Virus record (IMG/VR): IMGVR_UViG_3300031772_004387
Location: 1 to 47,007 of that record
Strand: one strand, 5' to 3'
Length of the DNA stretch: 47,007 nucleotides
Origin: a virus
Made by a program: the position numbers and the translations under genes. The notes under the pieces were generated by a model. The model saw only the letters and a list, made by a program, of their open reading frames with translations. It ran no database searches and was not told the origin of the DNA. Shown here one piece after another: positions 17,174-25,533 of this stretch; the first letter of the stretch is position 1; every line of letters begins with the position of its first letter.

Positions 17174-18303
17174 TATTTCCCCAGGAGATCCAAGGGATCG
17201 GTGACAGGAGATGCGTAGGCTTTTCTGCTTTTGGCTGCTGCCTCATGCTCCGAGGCGGACTGTTCGTACCGTTCCCGGCGCTCCTTCAGGACCTTCAGGC
17301 GCTTTTTGATCTCATGTTCTCGATCGATTAACTTGTCCTGCCCGGGCCACGGCAAACCATGTTTGGAGCGGATCTCTTTCGTGATGGGGACGATTTCCTT
17401 TTGAAGCTTCGCTTCTTCTTCGATGATCGGCTTCACTTTTGCCCGGACGCCGACCGAGAATTCTTCGAGACTTTTCACCTGTCCTGCGTTGTACTGCGCT
17501 CGGCTTCTTTCCTTGGACGCCCTGATGGCGGTGTCGGGATTACCTTGTTCTCCGAATGCCCGGATGGTTTCGTCACTCGGGACCTGTCCTCCAAGAAGAG
17601 CCCTGTATCCTTCATTGAGAATTTTGTCCGTTTCAGCCATGTACTGATCGGCGTGAGGGGCGTACTGCGGATCGTAAATCGGATGACCTGCTGCGTCGAT
17701 TTCGCCCGTGGGAAGTCCAGCCTGGGAAATCAGGTTGGCGCGGTTCATCTTGGCCGCTCCCAACTGTCCCCAGTATTGCATGTACATTTTTAATTTGTCC
17801 GCTTTTTCCTGATCGTTCTTAGCATTGAGAACGTCCTGATGATGCTGGTAAAGCGGTTGGATTTCCTTCTGCCACTGATCCATGGTGATTCTTTTCGTCC
17901 CCGGGGGCATGAAAGGTTCCACGCCCGGGTACTGCTTTCCGAGCGCCGAAACATCCAGACCGAGATCGTTCAACCCTCCGGTCATGGCGAAATTCAAAGC
18001 CTCGGGATCCTTGGCAAGTTCCTGGCTTTTCTGATCGGCAAGTTTCAGGGCTTCGCTGGTTCCGATTGATCTCAAATTCTTTATATAATCAAGACTTACC
18101 TGAGATGTCACGTCCCTGGCGTGTTTCTTCTTCTCCTCGCCAGACCTGAAGTCCCGTTCCTTCTGATACTCGCCCTGCTGGAATTCACGGGTCCTCTGCG
18201 TCTCCCTGGCCTTGGCGCTTTCTCCGGCGATGAAATCGAGGGTATTGCCGATCATCCCGATGGCTTCATCGTGGGAATGAGTGAACACGTTGTCGTTGGG
18301 CAT
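17173..18303 (-). CDS. Probable internal virion protein
   Basis: The 376-residue product is highly charged and mostly helical, with coiled-coil character at about residues 25-75 (rich in Arg, Glu, Gln) and again at 300-365 (KEIRSKH, ERRERYEQSASEHEAAAK). No enzyme motif is seen. It is coupled by 1-bp TAATG overlaps to a smaller protein upstream and the giant protein downstream. Three consecutive genes of rising size before the fibres is the arrangement of podovirus ejection proteins (compare T7 gp14-15-16). Inference rests on position and composition. Confidence 0.7.
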   Translation of the reverse strand: MPNDNVFTHSHDEAIGMIGNTLDFIAGESAKARETQRTREFQQGEYQKERDFRSGEEKKKHARDVTSQVSLDYIKNLRSIGTSEALKLADQKSQELAKDPEALNFAMTGGLNDLGLDVSALGKQYPGVEPFMPPGTKRITMDQWQKEIQPLYQHHQDVLNAKNDQEKADKLKMYMQYWGQLGAAKMNRANLISQAGLPTGEIDAAGHPIYDPQYAPHADQYMAETDKILNEGYRALLGGQVPSDETIRAFGEQGNPDTAIRASKERSRAQYNAGQVKSLEEFSVGVRAKVKPIIEEEAKLQKEIVPITKEIRSKHGLPWPGQDKLIDREHEIKKRLKVLKERRERYEQSASEHEAAAKSRKAYASPVTDPLDLLGK

Positions 18304-18914
18304 TATAATTCACCTCCCCAGTCAACATTCTTTCCTGTCGTATCGCCGCCCGGATTGCCGGAAGGACCGATCTGTTTCTTGTTCTGCATATCGTATCGCC
18401 AGAGCATGAGCGCCTTGCTCAGCACTCCCAGGGGCGCCTGGGTCATGCTGCCGGTCCAGGCGGCCTTATTCTCGTCGAACTGATTGCTCGCGTTGGCCAC
18501 GGCACCCTGGTACTTCTGCAATTCTCCCATGTAATCCATCTTGGATTGACGCTGAGTGGCAAACAATCCCTGGTCCGCTTCAGTCGACGCCTTGCCGATC
18601 CCGTACGACGATCCGGCCAGAGATGAAAGCACCTGTCCCGCGTTCAGACCTGAAGCCGCGCCGGCCTGTTTGATGGCCGCGATATTCCCAAGGTTCTCCG
18701 CGCGCGCGCCTGTGAGCATCCGGTTCCGTTCGCCGGCCAGATCGCCCTCGTCGAGTACGATGTCCTTCTCGAACTGCCGCGGATCCAGCATCCCCACCAT
18801 GGGCCGCTTGGGTTTGTTAAGTAGACCCACCAGACTGCTCACCCCGGAGGCGATCGATCCGATTCCGAAAGGGCTCCCGATGAAATCGAGAATACCGGAT
18901 TTTTGTTCAGGCAT
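18303..18914 (-). CDS. Probable internal virion protein, T7 gp14-like position
   Basis: The 203-residue product starts MPEQKSGILDFIGSPFGIGS and has a hydrophobic Gly/Ser-rich N-terminus (about 8-35), followed by Ala/Gly/Gln-rich helix (GAASGLNAGQVLSSLAGSS, about 85-110). This composition is typical of the smallest podovirus ejection protein. The frame is open to 19055, but ATG 18914 has a strong AAGGAG 6 nt upstream, and the extension would run through the CRISPR-repeat-like element at 18969-18928. The stop overlaps the next start (TAATG). Confidence 0.75.
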   Translation of the reverse strand: MPEQKSGILDFIGSPFGIGSIASGVSSLVGLLNKPKRPMVGMLDPRQFEKDIVLDEGDLAGERNRMLTGARAENLGNIAAIKQAGAASGLNAGQVLSSLAGSSYGIGKASTEADQGLFATQRQSKMDYMGELQKYQGAVANASNQFDENKAAWTGSMTQAPLGVLSKALMLWRYDMQNKKQIGPSGNPGGDTTGKNVDWGGEL

Positions 18915-18927
18915 GACGTTCTCCTTA

Positions 18928-18969
18928 GTTTCAATCCACGGCGGGGAGGCAGAAGATCCCTCCCCGCCG
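18928..18969 (-). ncRNA. Solitary type I-C CRISPR-repeat-like element (hairpin plus handle), copy 2
   Basis: Minus strand: CGGCGGGGAGG (18969-18959), a 9-nt loop, the exact complement CCTCCCCGCCG (18949-18939), then TGGATTGAAAC (18938-18928). The 11-bp stem abuts the 11-nt sequence that ends type I-C CRISPR repeats and forms the 5' handle of their crRNAs. The 16-mer CGTGGATTGAAACTAA is shared exactly with the element at 41585-41555. The stem is longer than in ordinary I-C repeats. The ribosome site AAGGAG of the next gene begins 2 nt after the handle. There is no second repeat, so it is not an array. Expression as a separate RNA is inferred. Confidence 0.55.
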
Positions 18970-18991
18970 ATCGTAACTGATCCAGCGATCC

Positions 18992-19279
18992 TTAACTCGG
19001 GCCGCCGGCGACCTTCACCAGTTTGAATATCCCGTTCGCGGAAAGGCACACGCACGCGACGATGATCAAATAACCGATCAGACCGTCGGACGCCAGGTGA
19101 GAAAAACTGGCGATGAACGAAATGACGACCGAAATGACGACGCTGATCAAGGGCGCCACCGTTACCTTGACAAACGCCTCGATCGTCTTTTTGATCGTCT
19201 GTGTCACGGTCACCACTACGGCCGCCAGAAGAGCGATGATGCCCGTGAATTCCGGAGACAACCAGGTTGTTGGAAACAT
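18992..19279 (-). CDS. Small membrane protein, holin-like
   Basis: The 95-residue product has three hydrophobic segments: about residues 12-32 (GIIALLAAVVVTVTQ), 40-60 (VAPLISVVISVVISFIAS) and 68-86 (GYLIIVACVCLSANGIF), with short charged ends. This fits a class I-type holin that would form lesions in the inner membrane at lysis. The lysin gene is, however, 6 kb away and has its own membrane-protein neighbour. A strong AAGGAGG site lies before ATG 19279. An alternative is a membrane-anchoring protein of the ejection complex encoded next. Confidence 0.6.
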   Translation of the reverse strand: MFPTTWLSPEFTGIIALLAAVVVTVTQTIKKTIEAFVKVTVAPLISVVISVVISFIASFSHLASDGLIGYLIIVACVCLSANGIFKLVKVAGGPS

Positions 19280-19316
19280 TGTACCTCCTTAAATTGCCGA
19301 ACCGGCGCCGTCGGGA

Positions 19317-19697
19317 TTAACCCGTCGGTGGACCGTCGGCGGTTCCGCCGTCGGCTTCGATCTCGGGATCACCATCTGGTACTTCCGGATCCGTGGTCGG
19401 GCCTGTGGCTTTGTTTTTGGATACTCGGGTGAACGATTTCGGATCCTGGGGATCCTTCCCCTTCGCCCTGGGTACGTTCGCGAATGCAACCTTCTGAGAC
19501 TTGATGGGATCCGCTGTCTTGGAAATCACCAATCGTCCGGGGTACTGCGTTTCAAGAAGTACGGCGTCCGCGTCGGGAACTTCAGTCCACGCATTGCACT
19601 TCAGGGAGTATTTTCGGGGGTAGGCATTCACCACCCTTACCCCGTACGATACACCCTTGATCGTCGCGAGGGACCAGTCTTTCAAACGTACTTGCAA
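19317..19697 (-). CDS. Unknown small virion-module protein with TTG start
   Basis: The 126-residue product is not recognised. Residues 1-70 look like a compact beta-rich fold (SYGVRVVNAYPRKYSLKC, VLLETQYPGRLVISK). The last 45 are Pro/Gly/Asp/Thr-rich and probably disordered. The start is TTG 19697 with AAAGGAG 6 nt upstream; no in-frame ATG is near. It lies just downstream of the capsid genes, so a head-completion or decoration role is possible but unproven. Confidence 0.65.
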   Translation of the reverse strand: MQVRLKDWSLATIKGVSYGVRVVNAYPRKYSLKCNAWTEVPDADAVLLETQYPGRLVISKTADPIKSQKVAFANVPRAKGKDPQDPKSFTRVSKNKATGPTTDPEVPDGDPEIEADGGTADGPPTG

Positions 19698-19721
19698 TTC
19701 AAACTCCTTTCTGTAACCTTC

Positions 19722-19764
19722 GGGGCGGCGCGCGCAGACGGCGGAAGGAGGACGCGGCCGCCCC
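19722..19764 (-). other. Intergenic GC-rich hairpin
   Basis: GGGGCGGC (19722-19729) pairs with GCCGCCCC (19757-19764) around a 27-nt loop. It lies between two late genes, upstream of the TTG start at 19697. There is no T tract, so termination is unlikely. mRNA stabilisation or processing is a guess. Unlike the elements at 18928 and 41555 it lacks the TGGATTGAAAC handle. Confidence 0.45.
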
Positions 19765-19783
19765 TTCGGTCATGTTGAGAGGT

Positions 19784-20068
19784 TTAGGTGACGATCGCGT
19801 CCCAGGTTTCGCTTTCGGACAGTCTCCACATATCCCCGGTGGTGAGATCGATAAGTTCCGATCCCGGAGCTACGTGGCCTCCGTCATTGTAGTGCGCGAA
19901 GTGAGACGTGGTGGGAACAAAGTCGACGAAAATCCTGATCGGGCAATTGCTCGCATACCCTTCCAGGATGATTTCTTCGATCCAGACATTCCCGGTGGCG
20001 CTGCTGAATTCGGTCGCCGGTCTGGTCAGACGAACCGAGCGCAAAGCGTTTCGAACAACGGTTGCCAT
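19784..20068 (-). CDS. Unknown small structural-module protein
   Basis: The 94-residue product (MATVVRNALRSVRLTRPATEF...) is predicted to be mostly beta strand with no signal peptide, cysteine cluster or enzyme motif. The ribosome site AAGGAGA precedes ATG 20068. It lies two genes after the major capsid gene. Small beta proteins here are often head decoration or fibre-attachment proteins, which is a positional inference. Confidence 0.65.
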   Translation of the reverse strand: MATVVRNALRSVRLTRPATEFSSATGNVWIEEIILEGYASNCPIRIFVDFVPTTSHFAHYNDGGHVAPGSELIDLTTGDMWRLSESETWDAIVT

Positions 20069-20100
20069 ATCTATTTCTCCTTAAACAAGTTTAGAGTGAA

Positions 20101-20697
20101 TTAATCGTGAGTGGACTTGATACGGGCGGATCCGATATAAGCGGATCCGGGGACCTTTTTTGTAAAGCACACCCACCACGATATAACCGTGGCATCTCCT
20201 GAACCCGTTTGACCGTCGAAAATAAGGCGTAACCACGGGTAGGCGTTATAGAGCCGGTTATGAATGGCCGTCTCGGTGGTGCCTGCCGCGCCCCAATTGT
20301 CCAATGTATCGTTTTGGACGGTTCCTGCTTCCATCTGGTCTAAGCACTGACCTGAAGCGATCAAGCCGAGACGCCAGGTTTCAGCCGCGCCCAGGAAGAT
20401 GGCGTATTCCGCGAAAACATTGACGTCTTCCTTGACCGCGGAGGCCGGGGAATTCGACGTGACCCCACCCACGTATGCGTGACCGGCGTTGCAATCACCG
20501 ATATACATGGCTTTCGTGTACCAATTGGTCGTGGAATCGGTGAGTTGTGGCCCCATGATCCCGTAGAAAGTGACCTGGTACGCATCCTCGACCACGTACA
20601 TGGTCCCGGAGTTGTAGTGATCGACAAGGGCGAAAGAACTGGCCGCCGGGAAAAGAACGGCCAGGATCGCGATGAAAAGAAGGATTCTTTTTATCAT
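20101..20697 (-). CDS. Exported protein with signal peptide in the capsid module
   Basis: The 198-residue product begins MIKRILLFIAILAVLFPAASSFA, a clear Sec signal peptide, and the mature part has two cysteines (GDCNAGH, SGQCLDQ) plus one near the end (WWVCFTKK). It is beta-rich and Gly/Ala/Thr/Trp-rich, with no recognised family. It directly follows the major capsid gene, where an exported product is unexpected. Three cysteines suggest an oxidising compartment. It may coat the cell surface or periplasm late in infection, but no function can be assigned. Confidence 0.7.
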   Translation of the reverse strand: MIKRILLFIAILAVLFPAASSFALVDHYNSGTMYVVEDAYQVTFYGIMGPQLTDSTTNWYTKAMYIGDCNAGHAYVGGVTSNSPASAVKEDVNVFAEYAIFLGAAETWRLGLIASGQCLDQMEAGTVQNDTLDNWGAAGTTETAIHNRLYNAYPWLRLIFDGQTGSGDATVISWWVCFTKKVPGSAYIGSARIKSTHD

Positions 20698-20725
20698 GAT
20701 TTTACCTGTTTACCTTTCTGTCCCA

Positions 20726-21973
20726 TTAGGCCAGGGACGGGGCTGCGGCGTATCCGAACACCTCGATACTGCCGTCGTTCACGATCGCGTCGCCGCGGGT
20801 GCCGTCGTCCTCGTTCCAGAAGTCACCCCTGGAAGCGCCTTCGATGGTGCGGTATGCGATCGCCTGGATTTCGTCATAATCCGCCATCCGTTTCTTGAAC
20901 TCCAACGGCCGTCCGTAACCCTTGAATATGGCGTTCTGGCCGAGGATGTGAGACGACCAGCTGGTGTAGGACGCATACGAACGGAAGTCCGAGAGTTTCG
21001 TCGGACTCACGACTCCGTAAACCGGCAGGCTGGATGCGGTGGACAGCGGCCAGCAAACGGTGGCGGAATCGAAGATTGCGAAGCCGGACTGGAAATACTT
21101 CGCGCCGACGATGAACGGGTTGTCCTTCGCGTAGTTCTGCGCGAGGACGGAAGCCGACATATTCCGGAATTTGTCGTCCGCTTCCAGGTCCCTGATCATG
21201 TACGGGGGCATGACCCACATCCAGAAGGGGTTCCCGTCCTTCATGATCAAGGGAGCGGTCATCCTGACTTGCTCGTCGGACGCCATGGCGTCGAGAACCG
21301 CGACGCTCATCCTGTTCCCATTGTTGATCGCGTCAATACCAGCCGCGACCAGGTTCTCGTAGGCGGTGGTTCCGGGGTACACTCCGGCGGAGGCAATCCG
21401 GCCCTGCCCGATGATGAAGATGTTCGGATGACTGATCGCCTTGATGTTCTGCGTGTTGCCGGTGAATCGGCTCGACAAGAGAATGTTCCGGCTGAACCCG
21501 TAGTGCAGACCGTACGTCATCTGCAGGAATTCCTCCTGCTCGGCGTAGTGGCGCTGCAACTGCGGATAGGCCAGTTCCAGAAGCCGGTAATCCTTGGTCG
21601 TCTGTTCGGACATCGAACCGTCGACCGGCCTCACGCCCCAGCGGATCAGATCGATCGGGATGGTCGCGAAATTCATCTTCTGTTCCTCTTCGCGGCCTTC
21701 CAGCTGGGTCTTTCCGTACACGGGCAACCCATCCAGGTTCCTCATGCACGGGATCATCATCACGTCGCCCTGGGAGCGTTCCAGCTCATGCTGAAGAACG
21801 ACCGGGCTTTCCACCGGGTGCGGATCGTTTCCGGGATTGACAACGACCTGATCGCCCGGCGCGGTGAATTTGGCAAACTTCCCCCAGAAGTGCCTGCCCA
21901 GGGATTTCCACTTCATCTGGCTGGCCAGGATTTTGGGTTTATTGCCGGTGAAACTTCTTTCCAACAGTGCCAT
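20726..21973 (-). CDS. Major capsid protein, N4-gp56/DUF4043-like
   Basis: The 415-residue product forms the icosahedral head. Features of the N4-gp56/DUF4043 capsid family are visible: a GDQVVV strand near residue 40, the EGREEEQKMNFATIPIDLIRWGVRP segment (split here by family convention into E-loop and strand), helical AYPQLQRHYAEQEE near 145, and long alpha/beta domains to the end. The length is normal for the family. The gene follows portal and scaffold in canonical order. Its ribosome site lies in the 3' arm of a small hairpin (21980-21996), so initiation may be tuned. Confidence 0.85.
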   Translation of the reverse strand: MALLERSFTGNKPKILASQMKWKSLGRHFWGKFAKFTAPGDQVVVNPGNDPHPVESPVVLQHELERSQGDVMMIPCMRNLDGLPVYGKTQLEGREEEQKMNFATIPIDLIRWGVRPVDGSMSEQTTKDYRLLELAYPQLQRHYAEQEEFLQMTYGLHYGFSRNILLSSRFTGNTQNIKAISHPNIFIIGQGRIASAGVYPGTTAYENLVAAGIDAINNGNRMSVAVLDAMASDEQVRMTAPLIMKDGNPFWMWVMPPYMIRDLEADDKFRNMSASVLAQNYAKDNPFIVGAKYFQSGFAIFDSATVCWPLSTASSLPVYGVVSPTKLSDFRSYASYTSWSSHILGQNAIFKGYGRPLEFKKRMADYDEIQAIAYRTIEGASRGDFWNEDDGTRGDAIVNDGSIEVFGYAAAPSLA

Positions 21974-21979
21974 GGTTAA

Positions 21980-21996
21980 TTCTCCTTTTCGGAGAA
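21980..21996 (-). promoter_or_regulatory. Hairpin containing the capsid-gene ribosome binding site
   Basis: Minus strand: TTCTCC, loop GAAAA, GGAGAA, then TTAACC and ATG 21973. The 6-bp stem occludes the GGAG Shine-Dalgarno sequence of the major capsid gene. It may moderate or time capsid synthesis, or simply protect the site until ribosomes arrive from the scaffold gene. Confidence 0.45.
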
Positions 21997-22007
21997 CACG
22001 CTACTTC

Positions 22008-22898
22008 TTAATCCTCGGCCATCGCGAGATATCTTTCGGCATCAACCGAAGGCATATTCACGATATCGAAGGCGGACAGTTTGGTCATGGGTTTAAGACC
22101 GGGTCCGCCCTTTTCCAGACCGGCGCCGGTGAGTTTACTGCCGGACGCTGCTGCATCGTCAATCGCTTTCTGCCTGTCTCTCGCGGCCTGAGCGCCCGGG
22201 GCTTCGTAGGTTTCGTTCAAGGTATTGAAGACCATTTTCATGGTCGCCTTGTCCACGACGCCTTCGGTATTCACCATCTCCGGATGCTTTCGCATGAACG
22301 CTTTCACCTTGTCGAATTCAGGGCTGGAATAAAAGTCCTGAATTTCCTTCGGTTGTTCAGCAAAAGGTTTTGCCGGATCCGTTTTGACGCTCAGAACCTC
22401 GGATGCGAAGGTAACGTATTCCTCCGCGGTTTTTTGTACGATCGTTTGGGCCTGAAGTTCTTTCGACTTTTCGGCCTTGATTTTTACCTTCTCGTCCCAG
22501 ATGGTTTTCCGAACATCAAATTCCCGCTTGTCCGCCATCAATTCGGCGTACTGCGTCGGGTTTGATGTTTTCATTTCCTCCAAGTCCTCCTGCGAGGGCA
22601 TTTCGGGCGGTTTCGGTTCCTCCTGGGCATCCATTTTTTCGCGAAGCTCATCCCTCTCTCTCCTGGCCGCGGCTGCTTCCTCGGCCTTGTCATGAGCCAT
22701 TCGCTGCGTGTCGGCCAAGCGCTGTTTCAGGACCGCAGGATCGTCCTCGTCCTTCTTGTCTACCGGTTTCGTTTTCGCCGCTTCTTCGGCGGCCGCTGTT
22801 GCAGCCGCTTCCGCCGTGGGATCCGTCTCCGGCTTCTTGGCCTCTGCTTCCAGCTGTTCCGGCGACATACCGGCTGGATCTTTCAATTCGTCTGGCAT
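22008..22898 (-). CDS. Capsid scaffolding protein
   Basis: The 296-residue product is a typical scaffold: acidic, Ala/Glu/Lys-rich, with long coiled-coil regions (about 20-110 and 125-165) and no globular motif. The C-terminal part (ATMKMVFNTLNETYEAP, then FDIVNMPSVDAERYLAMAED) would be the capsid-binding end. It lies between portal and major capsid genes, the canonical place. AAGGAGG precedes ATG 22898. It guides prohead assembly and is expected to leave before packaging. Confidence 0.85.
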   Translation of the reverse strand: MPDELKDPAGMSPEQLEAEAKKPETDPTAEAAATAAAEEAAKTKPVDKKDEDDPAVLKQRLADTQRMAHDKAEEAAAARRERDELREKMDAQEEPKPPEMPSQEDLEEMKTSNPTQYAELMADKREFDVRKTIWDEKVKIKAEKSKELQAQTIVQKTAEEYVTFASEVLSVKTDPAKPFAEQPKEIQDFYSSPEFDKVKAFMRKHPEMVNTEGVVDKATMKMVFNTLNETYEAPGAQAARDRQKAIDDAAASGSKLTGAGLEKGGPGLKPMTKLSAFDIVNMPSVDAERYLAMAED

Positions 22899-22943
22899 GA
22901 AAATCCTCCTTCGATTTGCTTCCGGCGAGTGCTCATGGTGGTT

Positions 22944-24818
22944 TTAACCCCCGGCGGGGGCAGACCCCTGAGCGGCCGTAAGCTGGTTTGTTGCTCCTGC
23001 CATACCCAATATGGATTGTACTTCGGCAAGTGCCTGTTGTCGTTGCATCCCTCTGGCCATGAATTGCTGAACCTGTTTCAGTCTGGCCTTCATGCTTTCG
23101 AGATTCCCGAGATCGACGTCCTCCAACCACCATTCGACATCGATCGAGATCGCCGCTGCCTGCGGTCCGAAAAGAGTCGTGACCGTGTTGACCAATTCCT
23201 GCTTCATGAGGAATTTTGCCTGCTGCATCGTCGGGTTCGTCGGTTCGGTCGACGGGAAGATCGCGTACTTGCCGACAGATATATCATTGAAGATCACGTC
23301 TCCCTGCCGCTGGTTGATCTGAAGGAACTCGATTTCTTTCCCTCCGAGAATCGGGATGACCTTCGATGAATTATAAAACCGCTGGATCAATTTGACGCCC
23401 CGGTTCCAAAGGTTGTCCTCCATCTTTTGATAGCACAGATTGATCGGCAGAAGTGCCTTCTGTGCCTGCTGAAGCCTTTGCGCGTACAGGGAAGCGTTCT
23501 CCTGAGTGGTCTGCGTCTCGCCGCGCAGGTTTTCCGTGATCGACAGAATCTTATGGAACAGGCTGAATGATTCGTTCGCCTGATTCGCTTCAGCCATGGG
23601 AATTTTAGAAGGATCCATGCGCTCAAACACGTCGCGGATCGAATGACCGGTTTTGACCAGGATCTCGATTCCGGGCTGGGACGTCCTATTTTTGATCGCG
23701 TTGTAATTCTCGATCGCGGACGGCTTCATGACCACGCCGGTGCTTCCGGCTTTGTTCAGCACGTCGAGTTCACGGTTCTTCCGATCGTTGAAATCCAACT
23801 GCGGTCCGCGACCGCTTTTCGGAAGACCGAATTGATTCTGGAAATCCGGAGCGTAGATCGCATACGCGGAGAACGGGAAATAATTGAACATCCCGTCCTG
23901 GATTTCGTTCTCATCCTCCGAAAGGAAAAAATGGACTCCGGGGATGATGTAGGTTTTCATAACGACCGGAATGTTCTTGGCCGAAATGATCTTCCATTGG
24001 GGCATGGCCCGTTGGATCAATCGTCTCTTAACGGGATCGAGTTGCAGGATCTCGCGGTCCCCGTTGGCCGGATTGATCAGCACGTCCGCGTCCCGGTACT
24101 CGCGCCATTGGAATTCGATCACGCGATACTGCCCGTTCACCAGATCGACAAATTCCGTGCTGCGCCATGCGTTAAGACCCGGATCCGCGTTCATGAGAAA
24201 CCGAGACTGCTCTTCATTCATCAGAATCGGCTTCAGAGTCGATTTCCAATTCGGCCATTTGTTCAGGATGTCGGTCGTATCGAACCACTTCGTCCGGATC
24301 TGATACTGACCATCCATCCCGAGAATGTCCTGCGCGCGCGAATCGTACATCATTTCCTTGTTCTGAATCGAATAGACATTGGCGGATCCTTCGAGCTCTT
24401 TCTGGTTGTTGTACTCGATCGTTGCCCATCCGCGCTTGATCAGACCTTCCACGTATGTTTTGATCATGGTCATTTTGTAATCAGACTGGACTTGAATGTA
24501 TTGGCAAATCTTTTCGTAGATCCTGGATATCTCGGGCGATCCACCCCAGTACCCGTACACTTTCATGCGCGACTTCGTGACGATGAATTCCCCGACGACG
24601 TGATTGAACACCGGAAGGAACAGGTTGAAAACGTTCGTGGGGCGTTTAAGTTTCTCGTAATACTTCTTCTGCTCGGACGTGTAATGGTTTCCCATCAGGA
24701 GATCATAACCCTGATTCATTTCTTCGTACTCGGTGACGGCTTGACTGAGCGCGTTCATGTAGCATTTCATGATCATGGCCATGCGCTCGGTCTGTACTTG
24801 AATGCTGGGAAGTGCCAT
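22944..24818 (-). CDS. Portal protein, P22-like
   Basis: The 624-residue product is the dodecameric ring through which DNA enters and leaves the head. The N-terminal helical part (residues 1-90, including QGYDLLMGNHYTSEQKKYYEKL and FNLFLPVFNHVVGEF) and the central and C-terminal layout match P22-like podovirus portals, including the conserved ENASLYAQRLQQAQKALLP helix near 430 and LNVEWWLEDVD-like strand near 575. Length and position upstream of the scaffold fit. AGGAGATAC precedes ATG 24818. Confidence 0.85.
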   Translation of the reverse strand: MALPSIQVQTERMAMIMKCYMNALSQAVTEYEEMNQGYDLLMGNHYTSEQKKYYEKLKRPTNVFNLFLPVFNHVVGEFIVTKSRMKVYGYWGGSPEISRIYEKICQYIQVQSDYKMTMIKTYVEGLIKRGWATIEYNNQKELEGSANVYSIQNKEMMYDSRAQDILGMDGQYQIRTKWFDTTDILNKWPNWKSTLKPILMNEEQSRFLMNADPGLNAWRSTEFVDLVNGQYRVIEFQWREYRDADVLINPANGDREILQLDPVKRRLIQRAMPQWKIISAKNIPVVMKTYIIPGVHFFLSEDENEIQDGMFNYFPFSAYAIYAPDFQNQFGLPKSGRGPQLDFNDRKNRELDVLNKAGSTGVVMKPSAIENYNAIKNRTSQPGIEILVKTGHSIRDVFERMDPSKIPMAEANQANESFSLFHKILSITENLRGETQTTQENASLYAQRLQQAQKALLPINLCYQKMEDNLWNRGVKLIQRFYNSSKVIPILGGKEIEFLQINQRQGDVIFNDISVGKYAIFPSTEPTNPTMQQAKFLMKQELVNTVTTLFGPQAAAISIDVEWWLEDVDLGNLESMKARLKQVQQFMARGMQRQQALAEVQSILGMAGATNQLTAAQGSAPAGG

Positions 24819-24828
24819 GTCGTATCTC

Positions 24829-25269
24829 CTAAAGCCAGGGATCGACCAGATGAATCAGGTCTCTGCGGTACATGATCGGTCTCATGCGCACGAAGGCGTT
24901 TTTGATGGCTGCCTTTTCGTCCGTCATGGTGGTAGAATCGCCGCCGCCGGCTTCGATCAGGAATTTCGAATCCTTGCAGATCGCGATGTGCGTCGGAGCG
25001 AACGGAACGCTCCCGAAAAAGGCCAGAACTCCCACGGTGGGTTCGGTGACGATCTTCGAACGGAAGATGGTGAGGATCCCCCTGGCGTTCTCCCGTTGGG
25101 CATACGAGAACACTCCCATTCCACGGAGTACCTCAGATATGAAACCCGAGCAGTCGAATCCGAATATGGGATCGTCACCCGCTCCGACGGAAGAACCCCA
25201 GTAATACCGTTTGCCGATGAAACGCTGGGCGTACTCGATCGCCGTGAATGCCAATGGTTCGTTTCTCAT
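24829..25269 (-). CDS. NlpC/P60-family endopeptidase (endolysin or virion lysin)
   Basis: This is a cysteine peptidase that would cut peptidoglycan stem peptides. The 146-residue product has the NlpC/P60 core: YWGS near residue 23, catalytic Cys40 in GFDCSGFISEVLRGMGV, and His94 in APTHIAI followed by a strand ending FLIEAGGG. The active site appears intact and there is no signal peptide, so release would need a holin or delivery in the virion. It overlaps the upstream small membrane protein by 4 bp (ATGA), a usual holin-lysin style pairing, and is followed by the portal gene. Confidence 0.85.
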   Translation of the reverse strand: MRNEPLAFTAIEYAQRFIGKRYYWGSSVGAGDDPIFGFDCSGFISEVLRGMGVFSYAQRENARGILTIFRSKIVTEPTVGVLAFFGSVPFAPTHIAICKDSKFLIEAGGGDSTTMTDEKAAIKNAFVRMRPIMYRRDLIHLVDPWL

Positions 25270-25493
25270 GTTTTGCTCAGTAATTTCAGGACGGTTTGAA
25301 GGGTGTCGTTGATGTTTCTCAGTTCAGTCACAATGCCCGCATGTTTCGCGTTGCAAGTATCCTTGAATACGAGATCTTCCGGGTCTAACCTGGCTGATGC
25401 ACGCGATTTGATTGCCGTCATGGCCACCTGGGCACCTGCGAAGCAAAATCCCCCGAATGCTATCCCGACTCCGATGTACATATCCGCGTTCAT
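25266..25493 (-). CDS. Small membrane protein paired with the lysin, holin-like
   Basis: The 75-residue product has one N-terminal hydrophobic segment (IGVGIAFGGFCFAGAQVAMTA, residues 7-27), a basic stop, and an amphipathic helical C-terminus (IVTELRNINDTLQTVLKLL). One membrane span plus coiled coil fits a small holin or a spanin-like partner. Coupling to the NlpC/P60 gene by an ATGA overlap supports a lysis role. AGGAGAA precedes ATG 25493. Confidence 0.65.
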   Translation of the reverse strand: MNADMYIGVGIAFGGFCFAGAQVAMTAIKSRASARLDPEDLVFKDTCNAKHAGIVTELRNINDTLQTVLKLLSKT

Positions 25494-25533
25494 GAAGCAT
25501 TCTCCTGTTAAATAATTACTTACCGTGACTACA

